In this document: positions 46,240-57,620 of the stretch, piece after piece
How the letters are laid out: every line of letters begins with the position of its first letter
How positions within the stretch are numbered: position 1 is the first letter of the stretch
Assembly (NCBI GenBank): GCA_037962975.1
Contig: CM075672.1
Span: 59,900,501-59,964,500 of the forward strand
Direction of reading: 5' to 3'
From: Clitoria ternatea
Lineage: Eukaryota > Streptophyta > Magnoliopsida > Fabales > Fabaceae
Length of the DNA: 64,000 nt
Program-made: the position numbers and the translations under genes
Notes under the pieces: generated by a model
The model's database searches: none
Told to the model about the DNA's origin: nothing
The model's input: the letters and a program-made list of their open reading frames with translations, nothing else

Positions 46240-47927
46240 TGATGCATAATCTCAGAGGATTAATTTCTTTTAACAAGCGCACCAATTGTTAAATTTGTAA
46301 TATATTTGATCGTCCCACAGGGATTAAGGTAATTACCACAACCTAGGACTAGTACAAGCTGAACCAAAACAACACAAGGTAAAATTCTTTCTGTTTATGC
46401 TTTTCTATTATTTCTATGTTTTTGTAATTTCAGAAACAATATAAAAGGTGAAGTGTAATTGATGGAAGATAGGTTAGGGTTACTTCAGCTCACAATTTCA
46501 TCAAGAAACATGCAATTGAGATTCAATCAAGCTTCAGACTCAACAGGACAACTTCAAAGATGGTTAATCCCTAATTCTTTAGGTGATTAACACTAATTCC
46601 TAAGCATTAAACCCTAATCCCTTAGGTGTTCAGTGACAGAGAAATCTAATGCGAAATTGTTGCTAGGCCTGAATTAGCTAGGAAGCCAGAAGTTACCTAA
46701 GCTTTCAACCATGATTCCTCATTGGTGAGATGCTTCATTTAGGTCTGGATTTATCAATCCAGTAATGTAGATCCACTTCTCAGCTTGTTCTCCTCATGCT
46801 TCAAAAGATAATTTCCTCAATGCACATTTAAGACTTCATTAGAAGCTTCAACAATCCCAACCTAGGGGTTTAGCAACCCATGGAAGTGGAATCAACAGAA
46901 GAAGGAATGGAGAAAGCCATGGAATAGAGGGTTTAGTGAGAGAAAAGGTTTAGAGAGATATTAAAAATTAGAAAATGAGAGTAGTGTTATTTCTTCTGTG
47001 TTAAATTACAATAGAATTACAAATATATAGGTTTGTATCTTGAAATAACTAACTAATAAAGCTAAATCTCGTATTTGCCCTAGAGGGGGTTACAAGTAAT
47101 CAATTAGAAACTATACAACTGCCTAACTAACTTAAATAACAACTTCTGGTTTCCCCCCAAGCTACGCGTATGTACGCCCACTCACCAGCGTACATACGCT
47201 GGCTTACTGCATGCATGGAAACTGGGTGCCTTCATTTACTTGACTTGCACGTATGTACGCTAGGGGGAAGTGTATATATGCTCACTCACTGACTTGGTAA
47301 ATTAGACCCTGTTGCTGGGCATACGTACGCTAAGGTTCTGACTTGATGCGTGTTGTATGGTTTTCTTCCCTGGAGCTGAGCGTATGTACGCCCAAATACC
47401 AGCGTATATACGCTGAGGTGTTGTTGGAATAAACCTGGATGCCTTAGCTTTGTTGGAACTATATGTATATATACTAGGAGGCCAACGTATGTATGCTGGG
47501 CTTACCGACTTAATGATTTGCATTCTGCTTGTGAGCGTACGTATGCCCGAAATCCAGCGTATGTACGTTGGCTCACTGGACTCGCATTTGGGTTTTTTTC
47601 TCCTCTGCGTATGTACGCTCACATTACAATGTATATACGTTGAGTTCCTGCACTTGGATCCTGCAAAACACAAACACATAAATGCCTAACGTATGTACGC
47701 TAGCTTTCTAGCGTATGTACGCTAGGTTATTGGATCTCTTCAATAAATAAATTTCCTTATGCTCTTATCTTTTTATCTATTTTCTTGCATAATTCAGACC
47801 TATTTGAATTAAATAATTAAAACAAGAAAGAATGACAAATCGTTACGTAACAATGCCAAACTTAACAATATTTGATGGATTAAGTTAAATTAAAGATGTA
47901 TTTATTAAGTCTTTTCAAGACTTATCA
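46240..47927 (-). repeat. Non-autonomous element: 3' LTR
   Basis: On the minus strand TGATAAGTCTTGAAAAG...GATTATGCATCA. It matches 52022-53730 and 28320-29901. A minus-strand TATA-like box (CCTATATATTTG, about 47022-47033) lies downstream of the palindrome array. Non-coding. Confidence 0.92.
47167..47721. repeat. CGTATGTACG palindrome pairs, 22-bp spacing (3' LTR)
   Basis: Starts at 47167/47189, 47250/47271, 47320 (partner lost), 47381/47403, 47464/47486, 47536/47558, 47608/47630 and 47690/47712. Within-pair spacing is 21-22 bp; pair steps are mainly 72 or 82-83 bp. Compared with the other LTR, the pair at 47320 has lost about one 22-bp spacing, as if its two members recombined. Confidence 0.92.
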
Positions 47928-47940
47928 CATCCCCAAACTT
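47928..47940 (-). other. Non-autonomous element: polypurine tract
   Basis: The minus strand reads AAGTTTGGGGATG immediately before the 3' LTR. Confidence 0.8.
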
Positions 47941-49380
47941 AAAACTTACTTGTTCTCAAGCAAAGACTTGGATTAATTAAGTCAATTGCACTTACTCAAG
48001 ATAATCAACCTTCCCTTAACTTAATTCATGCTATACTTATTGAATACCCTTCATGCTTTCTTTCTGCAACTTCTGAAAATATAATTACTCATACTTCCTT
48101 TGGGAATAAGATGGTGATGCTTTCCTCACATGGGTTAGTGTTTTCACTCTTCTCTCAGTGTATAGGGTCAATTGCATTCACTCATCACCTGTATGATTGT
48201 CAGATCAAAATATGTTTGCAACAGTTCTAAACATCATGACATATGCTAACACAATTGGATCAGTAAGGGCTTTTTAAGCTTGTAATGGGGTTAGGCTACA
48301 GGCTCCATTTTTGTTTTTCTAGTTAATGTTGGGTTAAAAGATGTGCCCACTAATGCCTTACCTCAATCTTAACTTAAATGCCTTTACTAACCAGCTCTTT
48401 TGCTTTCATTTTTTAGATGAATGATACTCAACTAATTGTGGTGCTTTGCACCTTCTTCTCTTTCAGCCCTTTGGACTCTTTCTTTTTTTAATTAACCTCT
48501 CTTTTTTTTAATACCATTTTTTTCTATATAGGAATTGTTTTGCTGATTTTTCACTTTTCTTTTGTTTTTACTATTCTTCCTTTCATTTCACAACATTCCC
48601 ATCAATAATTAGGGTCAGAGTGTATCCTTTAATTGCTGTTAAGCATACTCTTCATCCCCAAACTTAGAACTTGCTAGTCCCTAGCAATAAGTTAGGACTC
48701 AGCAATCCATTAGTGGTACATCCAGGGACAATTCACTTGGTTTTTCTTAGATAAATAGGCTTGTAAAGTTAGGTACATAATCAGAATGAAAGGGTCTTAG
48801 GCTCAAACATAATTATTAGGTAAAAGGATAATTAATAGTGATTAGGATGGCTAAATTTGGCCCTGGCTAATTTTCAAAGAAGGCCTTCATCATTTCCAAT
48901 TGGCAAACATATAATCATTAACAAGCACTGAAGCAAATTCTGTCTCACTAAGCAAGAATGTAGACACACTCAAAAAAAATAATAAAGGCTCAAAAGCTAA
49001 TAAATTACAGGTAATCAGCCAATCATGTCCCCAAACTTAATATGAGATCATAAATTTAGATTTCTAACTAGCATGGTGAATATACAAATAATTAAGGATG
49101 GAAATAGTTATGGACAGGGATCATGAATCAAGCAATGTGAATCAATTAATTTATCCAATTGATGCTTGAGAATCAGCAAGATTTAAATAATTAAGATGGG
49201 TTCTAAATTAAGCACATTTAACACCTTTCATAAATTAAGGAGATTAAGGGATAGATTACTTCCCTTTTTACCTTTTAATGGAATCCAAAGATTGTTCCTT
49301 TTCCTTCAAGAACCAGAGCTTCCAACGTACAAGGGGCTGAAGTTAGGGTTTGTATGTTGGGGTTGGTATTTATACTAAAA
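47941..49380 (-). other. Non-autonomous element: non-coding 3' interior
   Basis: No coding similarity on either strand. Contains homopolymer-rich stretches (about 48470-48560) and several CCCCAAACTTA / TAAGTTTGGGG copies (47931, 48658, 49029), resembling the purine tract. Confidence 0.65.
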
Positions 49381-49387
49381 AACCGCT

Positions 49388-50458
49388 CGTATATACGCCC
49401 AGCTCCCAGCGTATGTACGCTCACATTCTAGTTGCATCAATTGGCTATTCTTGGGTCACGCGTATGTACGCTCACCCTGGGCGTATATACACCCACATTT
49501 TGTTGTATCAGGTGGCAAATCACGGGTCCAGTGTATGTACGCTCACCCTAGGCATATGAACGCATACTCTCTAGTTTTCAACAGGTGGCAAAGCTTAGGT
49601 CGCGCACATGTACGCTAACCCTGGGCGTATGTATACCCACTCACTAGTTTAACAAGTTCTTTTTATTACTTAGTTACAGAACCTCAGCGTAGAAACGTTG
49701 AGCATCAACGTATATACATTGTATTTATTTCCATTATCGAAGCAACAGACCCACCACGTGTAGGTATATTGGGGTCCTGGCGTATGTACGCCAGCTTTCA
49801 GCCTTATTATTTTCCAAATTTGGATCTTGCGTGTAGCTACGCCCCAGCTGGGCGTATGTATACTCACATTTATTTTGCCTACTGGACCCACGTGTAGGTA
49901 CGCTGAACGCTCAATCTCTGGTCTAAAACTCTTATTCTTTTACTGATGTGTGTATATACGCTGGAATCCAACGTATGTACGCTCAAACCTTATTCACACA
50001 TTTTTCAAGCTTTTTCAGTCTTTTCTTCTTTCTCTCTTTTTAGTTTTCTTTTGTTTTTAGTATTTATAAGGAAATTGAAAGTAACAAAAAACCAACATGA
50101 AACATAAAATGAAAAATGGATGTTGTACAATGGTATGACTACAAAACATAAAATTGATTTTTTTTTCAAATAAAGGAATTAAGATGCATGAATAAAAACT
50201 ACCTGCATGGAGAGAAAGAGATGGTGTAGAGGTGCATACTTTGGTGGTTCATTATTCAAGGAATGGAGGTGAGCGTAAGAACGCTTCTTAGGAGCATCAT
50301 AACGCTGATTTTTCTGGCCAAGGTGGATGCAAAAAAGCAGCAAGCTAGCGTAGGCACGCTCTGGGCTAGCATTCTTATGCGTGGCCTCTGTGGTGTATTT
50401 TAAGAAGGGTGCCTACTTCACGCGTAGGCATGCTCAGTGGACAACGTAGACACGCTAG
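49388..50458. repeat. Internal CGTATGTACG palindrome block
   Basis: Pairs start at 49388/49410, 49461/49482, 49532/49553 and 49605/49626, a 71-73-bp period with 21-22-bp pairs. Further diverged copies follow (about 49687/49709, 49780, 49830/49852, 49955/49976), then GCGTAGGCACGC-like variants at 50270-50458. These are internal to the element yet use the same palindrome as the LTRs. Confidence 0.85.
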
Positions 50459-50799
50459 TCCACTGTGTAATCCTAAAAATTCTCTTTTGCTTTTTCTCTT
50501 CTTTTTCTTCTCTTTTTTTTACTCTATTTTTCTCTTCTTTTTTTGAAAAGTTTCTCACTACTTTATTATTGTACAAGAAAAAGAAATATAGTCTCATCCC
50601 CCTCGATCCCATTGCTTATGACCATAGATTCTTGGTCTTTTTACTCCTTGTTTCTCCTTGTTGTGTTTGAGGCTAATGCTCAACACAACTTTCCTTTTAT
50701 CCTTCTTTTTCCACTCTTTCAGCTTTTTCTTCTTTTTCTTTCCTTTACTCTTATTCTTTTTCTATTTTATATTAGTCTCCCTCTTTTTGTGCCACAAGC

Positions 50800-51781
50800 A
50801 ATGTTCTTCTTGACTTGAGAATTCACGTTTCCTTGTGATTTCTATATCTGCAGTAGTCACCACTAGCAAACGCTCCTCATGACATGGCTGAGTTTCTTTT
50901 TCTTTTGTATTCTTAACATCTAGACATATGAATTTTTCTTATGCATGAATCTCTACTTCTTTCTTTGCATTCACACTTGGCTCTAACTAAATTTTTGTAT
51001 CATTATTGTGTTGCCAACATATAGTTTCCATCTCAGTCGAGACCTTCTCCTCTTCTATCACCTCTTGCTCAATAATAGTATCTAATTGATTCTTAGCTTC
51101 CTCAATGGCTTCTGTTGTCATTTCTTCAATTTGCACTCCTGTAATACTTGCATCATCAAAGAAATTAATCAATGATAACTCTTGCTCTTATTTTTATTTT
51201 AACCAATCTTCTTCATTCCAATCATCGAAGAATGCTTCACTAGATATACTATCATCTTCTAATTCTAAAGTATAATCTCTATAGCTTTCCTCTTCGCATT
51301 CTTCAATTTACTCTTCTGCCATCAAATATCCCTGAACTTTCTCATTTTCTTTTTCTTCTTTTGTTTCTACATCAATTTTAAGTTCAAGTTCATCTATTCC
51401 AATGTTTTCTAGCAGGTCTTCTTCTTCCCCAAACTTGGTTTCCTCATTTAGACCAGCATCATCATCCCATGGTTGCTCACACTAGTCCACTCTTTGTACA
51501 ACCACTGTGTTTCTTTACTCTTCAGCCAATTTCTTTGTAATAAAATCCACTTGCTTCTGAATATTCATGATTGAATTATCAAAATTTTTGAGGCCGATTT
51601 GAGTGACTTTTATAAATTGAATTAAAATCCTTTCTAACTCTGATGGCTCTTTTTCAATTGGTGGTATCTCATCCACATGATTCATGCACAGGCTTTGGGA
51701 ATATTGAAGAAACTCTGTTAAGGTGTCATCAAGATCCATCACCTGTAACTTTTCACTTTCCAAAGGAACTAGAAAAAACAT
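50800..51781 (-). pseudogene. Acidic ORF relic of the non-autonomous element
   Basis: A single minus-strand frame from ATG 51781, about 320 codons, with about eight in-frame stops including 51515-51517 and 50987-50989. The first 88 residues (LDDTLTEFLQYSQSL, then ELERILIQFIKVTQIGLKNF and NIQKQVDFITKKLAEE) look helical. The rest is very rich in Glu and Asp (EEEDLLENIGIDELELK, EEAKNQLDTIIEQEVIEEEK). It starts about 220 bases after the primer site, where gag would lie. I do not recognise the family: no zinc knuckle, protease or RT motif is visible. Confidence 0.55.
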
Positions 51782-51997
51782 AATTGCAACAACTAACTAC
51801 AAACAAGGCTACTGCAATGGTTAGTGTTACCACTAAAATAGCCAAAAACAACTAACAGCAAACACTCAACACAATACCAACACTTAACAAAATCTACTCC
51901 TACAACAAAATTCACTAACAACTAACAAAAATTACAAAAACTAAAAAAAATGGATCAGTCTAGTACCGGCCCAAGGATTATTGATATTACTCAACAA

Positions 51998-52015
51998 TCC
52001 TTGGCAACGGCGCCA
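51998..52015 (-). other. Non-autonomous element: primer-binding site (tRNA-Asp type)
   Basis: The minus strand reads TGGCGCCGTTGCCAAGGA six bases after the 5' LTR. It differs at two of 18 positions from the tRNA-Asp complement. Confidence 0.88.
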
Positions 52016-52021
52016 TTAACT

Positions 52022-53730
52022 TGATGCATAATCTCAAAGGATTAATTTCTTTTGGCAAGTGCACCAATTGTTAAATTTGTAATATATTTGATCGTCCCAC
52101 AGGGATTAAGGTAATTACCACAACCTAGGACTAGTACAAGCTGAACCAGAACAACACAAGGTAAAATTCTTTCTGTTTATGCTTTTCTATTATTTCTATG
52201 TTTTTGTAATTTCAGAAACAATATAAAAGGTGAAGTGTAATTGATGGAAGATAGGTTAGGGTTAGTTCAGCTTACAATTTCATCAAGAAACATGCAATTG
52301 AGATTCAATCAAGCTTCAGACTCAAGAGGACAACTTCAAAGATGGTTAATCCCTAATTCCTTAGGTGATTAACACTAATTCCTAAGCATTAAACCCTAAT
52401 CCCTTAGGTGTTCAGAGATAGAGAAATCTAATGTGAAATTGGGGATTGAACCCTAGCTATTCACCTAATTGCTAGGCCTGAATTAGCTAGGAAGCCAGAA
52501 GTTACCTAAGCTTTCAACCATGATTCCTTATTGGTAAGATGCTTCAATTGGGTCTGAATTTATTAATCCAGTAATGTAGATCCACTTCTCAGCTTGTTCT
52601 CCTCATGCTTCAGAAGATAATTTCCTCAATGCACATTTAAGACTTCATTAGAAGCTTCAACAATCCCAACCCTAGGGGTTTAGCAACTGGAAGTGGAATC
52701 AGCAGAAGAAGGAATGGAGAGAGCCAAGGAAGAGAGGGTTTAGTGAGAGAAAAGGTTTAGAGAGAGATTGAAAATTAGAAAATAAGAGTAGTGTTATTGC
52801 TTCTATGTTAAATTACAATAGAATTACAAATATATAGGTTTGTGTCTTGAACTAACTAACTAATAAAGCTAAATCTTGCATTTACTCTAGAGGGGCTTAC
52901 AAGCAATTCATTAGAAACTATACAACTGCCTAACTAACTTAAATAACAACTTCTGGTTTCCCTCCAAGCTGCGCGTATGTACGCCCATTCACCAGCGTAC
53001 ATACGCTGGTTTACTGCATGCATGGAAACTAGGTGCCTTCATTTACTTGACTTGCGTGTACGTACGCTCACTGACTTGATAAATTAGATCTTATTACTCG
53101 GCGTATGTATGCTATGGTGCCAGTGTACATACGCTGAGGTTCTGACTTAATGCATGCTGTATGCTTTTCTTCCCTGGAGCTGAGCGTATGTACGCCTAAA
53201 TACCAGCGTATGTACGTCGGGGTGTTGTTGGAATAAACCTGGATGCCTTAGCTTTGTTGGAACTGCGTGTATATATGCTAGGAGGCCAGCGTATGTATGC
53301 TGGGCTTACTGACTTGATGATTTGTATTTTGCTTGTGAGCGTACGTACACCCGAAATCCAGCGTATGTACGTTGGCTCACTGGACTTGCATTTGGGTTTT
53401 TTTCTCCTCTGTGTATGTACGCTCCCATTACAACGTATGTACGTTGAGTTCCTGCACCTGGGTCCTACAACACACAAACTTATAAATGCCTAACATATGT
53501 ACACTGGCTTTCTAGCGTATGTACGCTAGGTTATTGGATTTCTTCAATAAACAGATTTCCTTATGCTCTTATCTTTTTATCTATTTTCTTGCATAATTCA
53601 GACCTATTTGAATTAATAATTAAAACAAGAAAGAATGACAAATTGTTATGTAACAATGCCAAACTCAATAATATTTGATGGATCAAGTTAAATTAAAGAT
53701 GAATTTATTAAGTCTTTTCAAGACTTATCA
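52022..53730 (-). repeat. Non-autonomous element: 5' LTR
   Basis: Near-identical to 46240-47927, 1709 bp, with a TATA-like box at about 52827-52838 on the minus strand. It retains a full pair (53102/53124) that the 3' LTR has reduced to one member, and lacks one member that the 3' LTR keeps (partner of 53057). Confidence 0.92.
52974..53525. repeat. CGTATGTACG palindrome pairs, 22-bp spacing (5' LTR)
   Basis: Starts at 52974/52996, 53057, 53102/53124, 53185/53207, 53268/53290, 53340/53362, 53412/53434 and 53494/53516. All complete pairs are exactly 22 bp apart; pair steps are 83, 45 (after a deletion), 83, 83, 72, 72, 82 bp. Confidence 0.92.
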
Positions 53731-53735
53731 ACAAA

Positions 53736-54472
53736 GAATGGCCAAAACCAAATGCACTCTTTACACACTTAGTTCAATTTTAATGCTCCTTACACTAAGA
53801 CAAGGTATGCAACTTCTTCCAAAAATTTATGGTATGGAAGGCTATAGTTTTTTGACAAGTTTTGATGCTAAAAACAATATGCAAACAGAATTGATTCTTT
53901 ATCCTAATATGCTGGATAAAAGGAAAATAAATTCCTAGAGGTAAAAACACTAAAGAATGAATCTAACTCACCTAATTTTGAGCTAACTTTTGACTACCTA
54001 AAAGTGAGGAAATCAATCAACAAGACTTGGAGCCTTTGTGCCAATTTAAAGATATAATTAATGGAAACAAGAACAACACAACTAAGTCATGGAATTGCAA
54101 GCAATTACCTAGAAATAAAGAAAGGCTCCAAGATGCACCATTTTAAAAACCTTAATTTGGCTCTAGAATTAAATGGTGTAGTCGAAGTAAATGGTGCAAG
54201 AATTAAGAAACTAAGATCATACAAAACATATTCAATTTTGGAAAATTTAAAGACTCAAGCAATATGCATAAACTCAATCAAAGAAAGCTAAAGAAAAGGC
54301 AAGATCATGTATTTTTTTGATGATTTTCTTGAACTTTTTCAACAAAGAAACTTAAGAACTAATGAACAAAGATTAAAATCTAAAAATTCTGGCAACAAGG
54401 ACACAAAATTACACATGAATTAGAAGAGAAACAAAGTAGAAACATGGCACCTTGACTCTTGAAACCACTTGA
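53736..54472 (-). other. Chromovirus A 5' leader, part near the LTR
   Basis: Continuation of the leader after the insertion. Just inside the LTR the minus strand reads TGGTTTCAAGAGTC (about 54467-54454), possibly a decayed initiator-Met primer site (canonical TGGTATCAGAGC). Small open frames here show no similarity. Confidence 0.5.
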
Positions 54473-54772
54473 TGTAGGCCTTTCTTCACTTGAAAGGGAA
54501 TTTTGGATCTAGCCTTTTTCCTTCTCTTCAAATCTTGTGAAATGGAACCTTTGGTATGCAACATGAATTCAGAAATGGAAATGGGAAGGTGAAAACTGAA
54601 TGCTAAAACTAAAAGTTACTTATAGGTGAGATGGAAGGGGAAATGTGGAAAGATGGATGAAAGGGTTTAGGAAATAGAATGATTTATGTAATTGGAAGAA
54701 TTTGGAGATGCCACCATGATGGATAACTCTCTCAACTTGCCATTCTAGGGATGAAAACTTAGTGATGAGAGT
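54473..54772 (-). mobile_element. Chromovirus A 5' LTR, 3' end segment
   Basis: Begins TGTAGGCC at 54473 and matches 8481-8649. Read on the minus strand this is the end of the 5' LTR. It is interrupted at 54772/54773 by the copia element; the remainder should lie beyond the window's right edge. Confidence 0.65.
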
Positions 54773-56143
54773 TGTGTTTGAATAATTTTTTCAGGTTATA
54801 TGGTTTTGATAATGATAAAATAACCATTGCAAAAGACTTTCATGAAGACTCTAAGTGTCAGAGTATTATGTATAAACTAGTGGAAGGACAAAATGAAGAA
54901 AAACAAAGAGTCAAGCATCATACCTGAAAAATACGTATACTAATCGATTACCAGATGAAGTCTAATCGATTACACAGGCTCTTTTTGTCATATAATCGAT
55001 TACAACATGAAGTCTAATCAATTACACAGCCTCTGCCTGTTATATAATCGATTACCATGCTGCGTAACAAGAACAAATGCATCAGGTACAAAATACAATC
55101 GATTACAAGGGGTATACAATCGATTACCAAGGTTCTGTCTCCAAGCTAATTGATTACATGAAAAATCGTAATCGATTACAAGGCCTGTTACACTAAAGAA
55201 AGCGAAGCATAATCGATTACAGCTCAAGGCGTAATTGATTACACTATTGGGAAATGTGTCTCCAAAAGTGTTTTTAGTAGGAAACAGAGACCCATACTCT
55301 ATGTCAAGCGTGGGGAACAACTTGGAGCTCATTTGCAACGGCTAGAAGCTCTCCAAGGCCTATAAATGCACGATTAATTCAAGCTACATAGAAGACATCA
55401 AGGAGAAATCATTCCTAGCTTGTATTTGTGCATTGTGAGTTAAATTGTTTCTTGTATAGTTTCTATTTCTGAAACTTTAAGCTTGTATTTGTATATCCTC
55501 ACTTCTAGTTGAGAGTTAGAATTTGAGAGAGCTATTCACTTGTATATCTACTTTATTGAGAGAGTTATTTGCTTGTAAACATAAAACACCAAACATCAAG
55601 TTTCACACTAGTTGTGAGTGGTCACAAAGGTTGGAGTTCAACCTTTGGGTATTGAGAGTTTGAGAGATTGGGTGGGTTGCCCTTGTGCTAATGAGGATTG
55701 AGTTCTTGAGTGTGGGACACTAGGAAGCTACAATTGCTCATAGCTTGTATCTCTAAACTTCAATAGTGGAAATCCTTCAAGTGGGTTGCTTGAAGACAAA
55801 GACGTACACCGGGTTGGTGGAACTCGTTAAATCGGTTTACAAGCTTCTCTTCCTTACTCTCTTGCATTTACATACTGCATTTGGCTGGTACATTGTCTTG
55901 ATTATGATTGCATTGCTTAAATTTGATAAATTGGACTTAGCTAAAACTCTGCACACCAAGTGTTTGATAAATTACCAAAGTAACTTTTGCACATATTTTT
56001 ACCATAGTTCTTGCATCATACTCATTGCCTCTTGTTCATTATTATCTAGTGTGAAAAAGAAATCAAGTTCAAAGGAATTCCAAGTGAAATTTTTTAACAC
56101 TCAATTCACCCCCATCTTGAGTATTGAGGCCACTTGAATAACA
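54773..56143 (+). repeat. Copia 5' LTR
   Basis: TGTGTTTGAATAATT...CACTTGAATAACA, 1371 bp. U3 holds the palindrome array, the TATA box TATAAATGC is at 55361, and R/U5 hold the conserved TTGAGAGAGTTATTTGCTTG and GAGTGTGGGACACTAGGAAG blocks. The unoccupied TCTTG target of the insertion in the 3' LTR is at 55704-55708. Confidence 0.92.
54941..55242. repeat. TAATCGATTA palindrome pairs in the copia 5' LTR
   Basis: Starts at 54941/54963, 54993/55015, 55045, 55096/55117, 55147/55169 and 55210/55232. Pair spacing is 21-22 bp; steps are 52, 52, 51, 51, 63 bp. Three copies (55015, 55147, 55232) differ only by a transition in the central CG. The last copy is 119 bp upstream of the TATA box. Confidence 0.93.
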
Positions 56144-56145
56144 AG

Positions 56146-56157
56146 TGGTATCAGAGC
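56146..56157 (+). other. Copia primer-binding site (initiator Met tRNA)
   Basis: TGGTATCAGAGC two bases after the LTR end. Confidence 0.93.
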
Positions 56158-56201
56158 TTGACTCTTGGTAGTTCAAGCTTAACAGCTTCAAGAGATCAAA
56201 G

Positions 56202-57160
56202 ATGGCCTCTACATCATATAATATGTTTCTCGAGGGTGGTGCTATAAATTGACCTCCCATCTTTAATGGGGAAGGTTATGCCTTTTGGAAAGAAAGGATG
56301 AAAATTTTTGTACAATCTATTGATTTGAAAATTTGGAATGCAATTGAAAATGGTCCCTTTATACCTATGCATGTTGTTGATGGTAAACAAGTAGAGAAAC
56401 TCATGGATGATTGGAGTAGTAAAGAGGAAAAGAAAGTCCAATACAATTACAAAGTTAAAAATCTTATCACCCTTGCTTTGGGTCCGGATAAGTTCTTTAG
56501 AGTTGTAACTTGTAAAACCGCTAAAGAAATGTGGGACACTCTCCAAATCACACATGAAGGTACTAGTGACGTTAAAGATTCTAAGATTAGCACTTTAACT
56601 AGCCAATATGAAAGTTTTAGAATAAACTCAAATGAACCTATTTTAGATCTTCAAAAGAGATTTACTTTTATTATTAATCACCTCATTACTCTTGGAAAAT
56701 CTTACACTAATAGGGAGCTCATTCATAACGTTTTGAAAAGCCTTACTAGGGAGTGGCAACCTCTTGTCACCGCTATCAAACAATCACCAAATATAAATGA
56801 CATGTCCCTTGCTACATTGTTTGGTAAGTTACAAAAGCAAGAACAAGAGTTGAAAGATTTGAAGATGGCCGAAGAGGAAGAAAAGTCTTCCAAGAAAAGG
56901 GGCTAGCTCTCAAGGCCACTTCAATCAACGAAGATAAATCCAATAGTGAGCTTGATGATGAAGAAGAATTTGGACTATTTATAAAGCGTTTCGGGAAATT
57001 TATGAGAAATAAACGCTTCCAAAAAGGTTTCAAATCTCAAGGTAAGAAACTTATTTCTAAAGAGAATTCTTCCTTACCTAATTGCTTTGAATGTGTCAAG
57101 GAAGGGCACTTCAAAGTAAATTGTCCAAACCTCAAGAAGAGAGACAAAGAGAAAAGAGGG
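56202..57160 (+). pseudogene. Copia gag
   Basis: ATG at 56202. Gag-polypeptide (UBN2-like) domain: FNGEGYAFWKERMKIFV, then AKEMWDTLQITHEG, TLTSQYESFRI and RFTFIINHLITLGKSY, followed by a Lys/Glu-rich coiled coil (56815-56900). The CCHC knuckle CFECVKEGHFKVNC is at 57083-57124. A TGA at 56250-56252 closes the start, and a frameshift near 56900 separates the coiled coil from the knuckle part. Confidence 0.88.
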
Positions 57161-57620
57161 AGAAGAAGAGCATACATCGTATGGGACGAAAACAATGTGA
57201 GTAGTTTTGATGATTCAGATAATGAAGAAGCGAATCTTTGCTTAATGGCCAATCACCATGAAGAGGAAAATGAGGTATGCTTCAAGGCAAGCAACACCCA
57301 TTGGTACCTAGATAGCGGGTGTTCAAAGCACATGACGGGTGATATAAGTAAATTCACATCATTCACACCCAAGAGAAAAGGAAGTGTAACTTATAGGGAT
57401 AATACCAAAGGAAGAATCCTTGGCATTGGAAAAATTGGTAAAAATTCTTCCACCTCTATTAATGATGTCTTATATGTAGAAGGACTTAAACATAATTTGC
57501 CTAGTATAAGTTAATTATGTGGCAAAGGATATAAAGTAATATTTGAATCAAATGGTTGCATAATTAAAAACAAGCAAAATAAAGAGGTAAAGTTTGTTGG
57601 TCAAAGAATTGATAATATTA
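57161..57620 (+). pseudogene. Copia protease
   Basis: Same frame as the knuckle. The active site WYLDSGCSKHMTGD (about 57302-57343) is intact, followed by GRILGIGKIG and DVLYVEGLKHNLPSIS. A TAA at 57512-57514 interrupts just after. The intervening acidic stretch (DENNVSSFDDSDNEEANLC) is typical of the gag-protease spacer in this lineage. Confidence 0.85.

Larger units (their letters stand above)
46240..53730 (-). mobile_element. Non-autonomous LTR retrotransposon, Athila-like ends, no pol
   Basis: Two LTRs of about 1.7 kb (46240-47927, 52022-53730), flanked by ACAAA (46235-46239 and 53731-53735). Primer site of tRNA-Asp type at 51998-52015 and purine tract at 47928-47940. The about 4.1-kb interior encodes no recognisable gag, protease, RT, RNase H or integrase, only an acidic ORF relic. 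LTR ends (TGATAAG...GCATCA) and primer resemble Athila elements, so it probably used Athila-type proteins in trans; that is inference. The two LTRs are very similar by eye, making it one of the younger insertions here. Confidence 0.92.

Noticed and set aside
54061..54291. Plus-strand frame of 76 residues in the chromovirus leader.
   Set aside because: On the strand opposite to the element, with no similarity or upstream signals; most likely chance.
54941..55242. The regularly spaced repeats looked at first like a CRISPR array.
   Set aside because: The repeats are only about 10 bp, the spacing alternates within and between pairs, the array lies in a retrotransposon LTR upstream of a TATA box, and the DNA is plant nuclear.
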